The notes under the pieces are model-generated. The model searched no databases. It was not told the origin of the DNA and was given only the letters and a program-made list of their open reading frames with translations. Of a stretch of 42,152 nucleotides of DNA, positions 36,564-42,152 are shown piece after piece. Both the position numbers and the translations under genes were made by a program. The stretch spans positions 1-42,152 of IMG/VR virus record IMGVR_UViG_3300010413_000071. The stretch is one strand, 5' to 3'. Numbering within the stretch: the first letter of the stretch is position 1; every line of letters begins with the position of its first letter. Origin of the DNA: a virus.

Positions 36564-37460
36564 CTATTTGTTAGGAAGAAAAAATGGCTCTGGATAACAT
36601 TGGCAATATGGATGTGGGTAATCTGGCCAAAAATCTAATAGGTATAAACCAGACAAATCTACAGTTCCAGGAGGTATATTTGCAGAAAGTAAAGCATCCA
36701 AAACCCCTGGACCGGTTTCACTGGCCAAAATAGCACATATCCCTGTTCCACAACGGTGCTCACCCCTTCTGCGCCAATATGCTAGTTCTAAACCCGAGGC
36801 CCGTATAACTCTAGCTTCTGCCAAATTTGAAAGTCTAGCTTCTTCTGCTACTTTTAATCGGCTCAATTTTGCAGATGCACTTCCACCTATGATAGAACTT
36901 TGACCTGCCCTTGGACCAACGATTCCTTTTCTCAAATTTATTGCTATACTTTCTCTTATACTTTCAGGGTCATAACTTCTCGTAAGTATACTTTTTACTT
37001 GTTTCACATGCTGTGCATAAATACTATTAAGTCTTTGCCTGTATGTAATACCAGAACCCGGAGGGAATTCTTTATCTATCAACTTTAGTACTGAATTCTC
37101 AATACTTGATAAAATACTTTGTTCAGGAATCTGTATCCCATTTTCTTTTAAAAACTTTACTTGCGTTCTAATAGCTCGTCTTATTGAATTTTGAACACCA
37201 GTATGAATATCTATATCAATTTGTCCCAACATTTTAGAAAACTCTTCATCTATTCTTTGAGACAAAAATTGAGCAAACTTTAAATCTATACGAGTACCAG
37301 TAGAATTTAAAGGTACATAAGGCAAATGATTAAACGCATCTTCTAGTACTCCGGATAATGCTTTTCTAGTTCTACCTGTTTCACGAAGCCAAACTAAAAA
37401 AAGCACTTCCCTGCTATCAACTAACTCTTGCTTTTTTTCTCTCTGTGATTTTTCTACCAT
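36564..37460 (-). CDS. minor head / head morphogenesis protein, Mu F-like
   Basis: A 298-residue protein, helical for about 220 residues, then a C-terminal Cys/His region: Y-W-R-R-R-G-E-H-R-C-G-T-G-I-C, a loop, and D-F-W-P-D-Y-P-H-P-Y-C-Q-C-Y. The 'W....E..C..C ... HP.C.C' layout is the end of the Mu gpF / SPP1 gp7 family, which binds the portal inside the head and is needed for infectious heads. The four Cys and His residues may bind zinc. It follows the portal gene by three bases, as expected. Confidence 0.85.
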   Translation of the reverse strand: MVEKSQREKKQELVDSREVLFLVWLRETGRTRKALSGVLEDAFNHLPYVPLNSTGTRIDLKFAQFLSQRIDEEFSKMLGQIDIDIHTGVQNSIRRAIRTQVKFLKENGIQIPEQSILSSIENSVLKLIDKEFPPGSGITYRQRLNSIYAQHVKQVKSILTRSYDPESIRESIAINLRKGIVGPRAGQSSIIGGSASAKLSRLKVAEEARLSNLAEARVIRASGLELAYWRRRGEHRCGTGICAILASETGPGVLDALLSANIPPGTVDLSGLYLLDFWPDYPHPYCQCYPEPFFLPNK

Positions 37461-37463
37461 ATT

Positions 37464-39047
37464 TTAACTTTTATCTTGTATGTTTTTATCTATCTTCTCA
37501 CCCAAAGTATCACTAAAACCACCCCTATTAAATGTTGCATTTCCACTGCCAACACCAGAAGGAGAAAATGAATATTCTGCTTCTTCTTCTAAATCTTCTT
37601 TAACACCTTTCATAATAGAATCAATTTCTTGCTTTGATTTTCCTGCCTTTTCCAATTCAAGTTTTCTATGTGACAATCTAAGGTCTAATTTTTCCCTTGA
37701 AATTTCCAAATCTCTTCTTTCATCTTGCGGCATTGGATCTGGAAATGTAACATCATTTCGATATTTATTTCCTTTTAACTTGTTCATCTTGTCACCAAAA
37801 CTAGAATCACCCAGCTCTGTTATCTTTATCATAAGTCTATTTATAAGACGCAATCCATACCCATACGTTAGTATCTTCACATTTCTTTTTTCAATCATTG
37901 GCATATACTGCATTTGTAATGCAACACCTGTTGTATTACTAATATGGTATTGTTTACCTAAAGCTGGCTCTGGAATACCAGACAATTCCAAAATAGCATG
38001 CTTCAAAAATTCAAGATGCTTCGTTGCAGCCGCTAAATCTCCTACCATTTCAAGATTACTTACATCTGCATTTTCAGGTACACCCCAAACCCTATTTGCA
38101 CCTTTCTCAAGTGCACTTAATTTTGCTCCTTTAACAATAGTGATCGGAGATGCGTGATAATTAATTATATCTGAAATATCAGTAGCTTTTTCATTAAACT
38201 CTCTATTCAAATCCATACTATCAACCAAATCCGATAAACCATAATACTCATCAGATACAGGATAATTAGGTATGTGAACGATAGGAATTTCACCAAGAAT
38301 ATTTTTTCTCTCTTCAATTTTTTCATTGTTTTTATAAAGTGTAACTTTAGCATCCACCAATGTTTTACCTGTTTTGGGATCTATAATTGGCGATGTCCAT
38401 TCTTCTCCAAACATTTCTATTTCTAATTTTGGTTTTGTTTTAGTTCTCCTCGCAGCATAAGTTCCCATCATGGGTGGCCTGTTTTTTTCATTAAATTTTG
38501 GAATAATAATCAGAATCCTTTTTAACTTTCTCCTATCAATACCATAAGGTCCACCAAATTCAGGAAAACATAAATGACTGGGCAAAATATCTGCTCTGGC
38601 ATATGGCTCTTCTAAAGGGTCAGTCTTTTCCCAGGATGTCCTAACAAATACATCTCCGGTAACCCCACCTTGCTGACCGGCCTGTAAAATCCAAAGCATC
38701 TGTCCATTCTTACGCCATGTTTCTGCAAGCATATTCTCTATAAATTTTCTATCTTCACCTTCATTTTCTGGTGTATTAGGGTCATCTGGAATTATAGTTT
38801 TAAATCCCTTTTTGAATGTAAAATCAACAAGCATATCTACAATACGTCTACACCAATTTATTGTTAATGTAGGTTCACCTATATCTCTTGCATACGACCA
38901 ATGTTTTCCTAGGTAATAAAGCCAATATGTTCTGTATGCTGATATTCTTCGCATATGAGTCATAGTTGTACCTTCGTCAAATAAAAGACTAAAGGTATCA
39001 CTAATCCCATGTGTAACAGATGGACTTAAACTACTATAGGTTCCCAT
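37464..39047 (-). CDS. portal protein
   Basis: A 527-residue protein in the portal position between terminase and Mu F-like genes. Motifs include Y-W-L-Y-Y-L-G-K-H-W-S-Y, then R-R-I-V-D-M-L-V-D-F-T, G-D-V-F-V-R-T-S-W, V-H-I-P-N-Y-P-V-S-D-E-Y-Y-G-L-S-D-L-V and D-L-N-R-E-F-N-E-K-A-T-D-I-S, all typical of phage portals. It forms the dodecameric DNA gateway. The ATG follows GAGAGGGG and overlaps the small basic gene by 14 bases. Confidence 0.9.
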   Translation of the reverse strand: MGTYSSLSPSVTHGISDTFSLLFDEGTTMTHMRRISAYRTYWLYYLGKHWSYARDIGEPTLTINWCRRIVDMLVDFTFKKGFKTIIPDDPNTPENEGEDRKFIENMLAETWRKNGQMLWILQAGQQGGVTGDVFVRTSWEKTDPLEEPYARADILPSHLCFPEFGGPYGIDRRKLKRILIIIPKFNEKNRPPMMGTYAARRTKTKPKLEIEMFGEEWTSPIIDPKTGKTLVDAKVTLYKNNEKIEERKNILGEIPIVHIPNYPVSDEYYGLSDLVDSMDLNREFNEKATDISDIINYHASPITIVKGAKLSALEKGANRVWGVPENADVSNLEMVGDLAAATKHLEFLKHAILELSGIPEPALGKQYHISNTTGVALQMQYMPMIEKRNVKILTYGYGLRLINRLMIKITELGDSSFGDKMNKLKGNKYRNDVTFPDPMPQDERRDLEISREKLDLRLSHRKLELEKAGKSKQEIDSIMKGVKEDLEEEAEYSFSPSGVGSGNATFNRGGFSDTLGEKIDKNIQDKS

Positions 39048-39306
39048 TTTTCCCCTCTCTATTCGAAGTTAAAGATTTTCCACCAGGAATTCCTTCTTTG
39101 CGTTCCTTGAATTTTTCCAATTCTGTACCTTCATTTTCAGAATAATAACGTTTGCTCACATACTCAATATTATCAGTTGCATTAATACCTTCTACACTGG
39201 GATCACCATAGCTCCTAACTTTACTAGGTGCTTTTCCTGATGGATTCCCTTTTTTAAACGCTTCAACAAATTTATTTTGCTTAGAATTTTTTTTCTTTCT
39301 TGCCAT
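39034..39306 (-). CDS. small Lys-rich protein between terminase and portal (90 aa)
   Basis: A 90-residue, highly charged, probably disordered protein starting MARKKKNSKQNKFVEAFKKG. It begins three bases after the terminase stop and overlaps the portal gene by 14 bases, so it is likely real. It is not recognised; a basic disordered protein beside the packaging genes could contact DNA or the portal. Confidence 0.6.
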   Translation of the reverse strand: MARKKKNSKQNKFVEAFKKGNPSGKAPSKVRSYGDPSVEGINATDNIEYVSKRYYSENEGTELEKFKERKEGIPGGKSLTSNREGKNGNL

Positions 39307-39309
39307 TGT

Positions 39310-41127
39310 TCAATCCCATTTTCCTGATTTACTTGGACGAGTACTCTTTGTATTTGGACCTGTAACATTACGAATCCATGCATGAGCAACTTTTGCCATA
39401 TCAGATTGTAACCATCTTGCCGCCCTACCAATAAAAGGATTTAATCCTGCTTCTATCTCCATAGATCCTTTTACATTAACCAACCAACAAAGCATGGCCA
39501 ATGAATCACAAAAATCGTCCGCAGCATCGTTTACACCTTTTGGTTTATTCACTACCATGGTTTGACCACGATAACTTTTTTCTAAATTATGCATCTGATC
39601 AATAAATTTTTGCCATTTCCTCAAACGAGCCACAGATGCTCCAGCAGGAAATGTTAATCTTTTTGCAGATAATTCCTGGTACAAAACTTTGTACATAGCA
39701 TCCTTACTGGAAGGACTAAAAATAAAAGGCTGGACTAAAATTCCAACTTTATCTAATTCAGCATGCAACCTAGAAAATATTGGATCACCTTTTCCTGTAG
39801 CATCAACAAGTACATCACTAATTCTATAGTTTTGTAAAAAACTTAAAATTTGAGGATGTTGAGCTTCATGATTATCTCCATACAATTCAAGCCAATTATA
39901 TATATGAACATAGTATCGTTCTTCATCTCCAAATTTTATTGGCAGCTCCCAAAATACTTTACCAACAGTAACAACTGTAGAATTCTCTTTTCCAAGGTCT
40001 ATTGCAGCTTGTATCTTTGGTGTTTTATTATCATATTTCACAACTCCAGGAGCACGGGTAAAAGTAATCCTCCTACTCTCTCTACCCTTTTTGATAACTG
40101 TAGTTAAAGATTCCTTTACTCCCTTTATACCGCATTCATCAAAGAGGTCTTGTGATATAAACATACCACGTTCCAAAAGCCAATGAAGTCTATACTTCAT
40201 TCTGAATTCATCCGAATCTTCGCCAAGCCTTAATTTTTCTTTTTCAACATATTTTCTGTATCTAGGATTGTATCTTTGCGCAACAGTATAATCGAATTCG
40301 AAATGAAGTCTTATCTTTGATCTCACCAATCCTTTGTTTACATCATAATGTTTATTTCTTCTACATGCCGAATAGAATTCTGATTTCTTCCTACCACATG
40401 TTCCTATCTTTACTATACTACCAGCTGTAGCGGCTAACATTGGATGAATTGAAGACCTTAATATCTCGCTCTGAATATCCTGTGTCTCATCACACAAAAC
40501 AAGATGATAGGTTGTACCTTCAATATTTGCCTGCGGAGCAGCTGTAGCACAGTCAGCGTAAGAACCATTTGGCAAAACCATGTTCTTCGGAATAGATGCC
40601 AGGTCAATATCAATATCAGGGTCTTCTGCCAATAGCTCTTTCGCTGCCTGAGAGTACATCTTTTGCTTGACCCTGGACCAAATGATTGCTGCCTGTTTAT
40701 ACCCAGGGGCGAAAATTCCCACCCAGAATCCATTTTCAAATTTCTTTATCCTTGGGTCTTGCTGCATACTCCTTGCAAAAGTAGGCAAAAGTACCATCAT
40801 CCCACAAGTTATTACAGCAGCGGTTTCTGATTTTCCACTTTGTCTGGAAAAAAGTGCGGTAATTTCGTTAGCATCTTCAATTAAAATTGAAAAAGCTATC
40901 CTCCATCCAAATTCTACCTGATACGGATAAAATGTAGTACCAGTCATCTTTTGAGAAAATGCTACTACTACGTCTGCCAAACGCCCTATCTCTTCATCTG
41001 TAAGCTCTCTTTGCGGAATTTCTGTAGTAGCTACTAGGCTTTCTGCTTCTTTTATATGTTCTTGTACTACTTCAGGGTCTTCTTCAAATTGAAATGCATA
41101 TTTATTTTTAGATTTTTTCCGTGTCAT
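39310..41127 (-). CDS. terL: terminase large subunit
   Basis: A 605-residue DNA packaging motor. ATPase: Walker A S-R-Q-S-G-K-S at 94-100 (a deviant form with Arg, usual in terminases), Walker B L-V-L-C-D-E at 209-214, coupling motif I-G-T-C-G at 241-245. RNase H-like nuclease: Asp377 in A-A-I-D-L-G, Asp442 in V-L-V-D-A-T, and D537-D538/D541 in A-D-D-F-C-D-S. It translocates and cuts phage DNA at the portal. The ATG at 41127 has only a weak ribosome binding site. No separate small terminase was recognised with confidence in the window. Confidence 0.96.
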   Translation of the reverse strand: MTRKKSKNKYAFQFEEDPEVVQEHIKEAESLVATTEIPQRELTDEEIGRLADVVVAFSQKMTGTTFYPYQVEFGWRIAFSILIEDANEITALFSRQSGKSETAAVITCGMMVLLPTFARSMQQDPRIKKFENGFWVGIFAPGYKQAAIIWSRVKQKMYSQAAKELLAEDPDIDIDLASIPKNMVLPNGSYADCATAAPQANIEGTTYHLVLCDETQDIQSEILRSSIHPMLAATAGSIVKIGTCGRKKSEFYSACRRNKHYDVNKGLVRSKIRLHFEFDYTVAQRYNPRYRKYVEKEKLRLGEDSDEFRMKYRLHWLLERGMFISQDLFDECGIKGVKESLTTVIKKGRESRRITFTRAPGVVKYDNKTPKIQAAIDLGKENSTVVTVGKVFWELPIKFGDEERYYVHIYNWLELYGDNHEAQHPQILSFLQNYRISDVLVDATGKGDPIFSRLHAELDKVGILVQPFIFSPSSKDAMYKVLYQELSAKRLTFPAGASVARLRKWQKFIDQMHNLEKSYRGQTMVVNKPKGVNDAADDFCDSLAMLCWLVNVKGSMEIEAGLNPFIGRAARWLQSDMAKVAHAWIRNVTGPNTKSTRPSKSGKWD

Positions 41128-41145
41128 GTGCTCAACATAACACAG

Positions 41146-41179
41146 AAGTATTTAGGAAGGAATTTTTAGAAGGGGTAAA
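41146..41179 (-). promoter_or_regulatory. motif pair shared with the capsid upstream region
   Basis: The 65-base gap before the terminase gene (41128-41192) holds TTTACCCCT (41179-41171) and, 16 bases later, TAAATACTT (41154-41146), the latter about 19 bases before the ATG. Both nonamers recur in the 36418-36563 gap before the scaffold and capsid genes. They may be parts of phage late promoters. Spacing differs (16 and 36 bases), so they may not act together. Confidence 0.3.
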
Positions 41180-41192
41180 TTAAAAAAGTATC

Positions 41193-41582
41193 CTACTCAC
41201 CACCATCATCATCCAACTCACCGGCCCTTTTCTCCAGGTCTTCCAGGGACATACCCGCAAGGGCCTCGTCTTTCTTCTGAGCAATAATCTCCCGGATCCT
41301 TCTTGCCTGCTCACGTGTTTCAGCACGTTTGACTCTAATCTCAGCTTCAGATTGTTTCACATCTACAATATGTTTTATGATATCAATTTTAAGAGCCAAA
41401 ATAATGCCTTCTTTTGAAGTCTTCTTCAAAAGACTATCTGTCTCAGATGCCCTTTGCTCGGCCCTCAATCCAGAATAGATATGGTCCAAATCTTCAAGTT
41501 TCAAGTCCCACAAATCTTCTACCGTTTGAGAACCTTTGTACTGAAACCTCAATTTGTGTCTTGTTGCCTTTTCAAAAATCAT
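41193..41582 (-). CDS. conserved phage coiled-coil protein upstream of terminase (129 aa)
   Basis: The 129-residue protein begins MIFEKATRHKLRF and has V-E-D-L-W-D-L-K-L-E-D-L-D-H-I-Y, then a long charged helix (I-K-H-I-V-D-V-K ... R-R-I-R-E-I-I-A-Q-K-K-D-E-A-L) and an acidic tail. The start 'FEKA.R.KLRF' with 'VEDLWDL' is a recurrent conserved phage protein of unknown function, usually near packaging or replication genes. It lies just before the terminase; a small-terminase role is not supported by any DNA-binding motif seen. Confidence 0.75.
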   Translation of the reverse strand: MIFEKATRHKLRFQYKGSQTVEDLWDLKLEDLDHIYSGLRAEQRASETDSLLKKTSKEGIILALKIDIIKHIVDVKQSEAEIRVKRAETREQARRIREIIAQKKDEALAGMSLEDLEKRAGELDDDGGE

Positions 41583-41606
41583 AACTTTACTCCTTTGTCT
41601 AACTAG

Positions 41607-42152
41607 TTAAAATACAACTCTTATGAGCCGTTCAAAGCTCCCCTTGACTTTTACAACAACGGAAGCACGTTTTGTTGAACTAAAACCAATTCCTGATAAT
41701 TGCTTATCAGTTTTTTCAACTCTCATTTGTGAACCCAAAGCTTCAAACACCCTCTTATGTTTCAATAATTTTTCTGGCAAAAATTCATTAAAAAAACCAT
41801 TTGGGCTTTCTGGATTTATACATCCTTTCAGCATGAAAAAATAATGTCTATGGCCAATGCCCATCTGTTCATCCCAATAATTTGGTGAATACATTATAAC
41901 AGACACAGGGTGAAAAGTATTTGATGCCAATCCCCAAATATCCCTAGATGACAATTGCGATGACAAGTATTCCTTAATGGTAAAAATTTTATTCTTATCA
42001 AGAGTAATATCTGCCACCTTTACATTTTCATGTTGACGCAACGGACGCGGATAGCTAAAAGAATAAATTTGCCCATCAAACTCTATCTCTGATGTAAATC
42101 CTGTTTTTGCACCCCTTGCAGTATATTGATGAACAAAAAATTTGTATACACC
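41607..42152 (-). CDS. conserved phage protein of unknown function (5' end outside window)
   Basis: The frame is open from base 42152 to TAA at 41609-41607, 181 codons without a start that can be trusted: the TTG at 42041 is internal, because the reading frame continues another 37 codons upstream to the window edge. The C-terminal half has H-R-H-Y-F-F-M-L-K-G and the ending Q-L-S-G-I-G-F-S-S-T-K-R-A-S-V-V-V-K-V-K-G-S-F. The 'LSG.GFSST.R.S..V.V.G' ending is seen in conserved phage proteins with no known function. It is the most upstream gene here. Confidence 0.75.
   Translation of the reverse strand, partial: GVYKFFVHQYTARGAKTGFTSEIEFDGQIYSFSYPRPLRQHENVKVADITLDKNKIFTIKEYLSSQLSSRDIWGLASNTFHPVSVIMYSPNYWDEQMGIGHRHYFFMLKGCINPESPNGFFNEFLPEKLLKHKRVFEALGSQMRVEKTDKQLSGIGFSSTKRASVVVKVKGSFERLIRVVF

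Noticed and set aside
37480-38157. 225-codon open frame on the plus strand
   Set aside because: It is the antisense of the portal gene, has Ser/Phe/Ile-rich composition typical of antisense of AT-rich genes, and shows no recognisable motif.
39192-39431. 79-codon minus-strand frame across the terminase end and next gene
   Set aside because: It overlaps two better supported genes in another frame and has no ribosome site or motif.
41193-41582. Assignment of the coiled-coil protein as small terminase
   Set aside because: Position fits, but no helix-turn-helix is visible, and the N-terminal 'FEKA.R.KLRF...VEDLWDL' pattern belongs to a different conserved phage protein group.

Overview
This window is a piece of a tailed bacteriophage genome (or a prophage). 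It carries the structural module of a contractile-tailed, myovirus-type phage. Every credible gene lies on the minus strand, so transcription and the order of genes run from high to low coordinates. The DNA is clearly AT-rich. Genes are packed with ATGA or TAATG start/stop overlaps, most have recognisable Shine-Dalgarno sequences, and the largest gene-free gap is about 150 bases. There are no integrase, host, tRNA, rRNA, CRISPR or insertion-sequence features, so the host cannot be named beyond 'a bacterium using canonical ribosome binding sites'.

Packaging and head (42152 to about 33900): a 5'-truncated conserved phage protein, a coiled-coil protein, the large terminase, a small basic protein, the portal, a Mu F-like minor head protein, a small Gly/Ser/Asn-rich protein, a scaffold-like coiled-coil protein, an N4-gp56-family major capsid protein and an acidic protein with an AT-hook-like N-terminus. 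Neck and tail (33897 to 24481): a connector protein fused to a fibronectin type III domain, a neck protein, an HK97-gp10-like tail completion protein, a tail-terminator-like protein, sheath, tube, two tail assembly chaperones joined by a likely -1 frameshift, and the tape measure. Baseplate (24484 to 17497): a CIS-tube-like protein, a LysM protein, a gpD/gp27-like hub, a gpV-like spike, a small protein, a 327-residue unknown, a gp25-like wedge and a J-like wedge protein.

Adsorption region (17494 to about 590): a coiled-coil protein, a membrane-anchored coiled-coil protein, a series of long beta-rich fibre or tail-tip proteins (some with shared modules, one combining lectin-like and carbohydrate-binding-like domains with a P2 gpI-like domain), a small protein with a receptor-binding-type C-terminal domain, and a 671-residue protein made of fourteen His-His-Asp repeats with its own promoter. 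An intrinsic terminator at 498-542 closes this block. After it come a holin-like three-span membrane protein and a second membrane protein that runs off the window, probably the start of the lysis module.

The most interesting items are the His-repeat protein with its own promoter and operator-like palindrome, the unannotated 55-residue second tail chaperone with its TTTTTTC slippery site, the lectin/CBM/gpI fusion, the shared beta modules across three fibre genes, and a possible 26-codon gene between the tail terminator and sheath genes. All functional names are from reading the translated sequence; no database search was possible.
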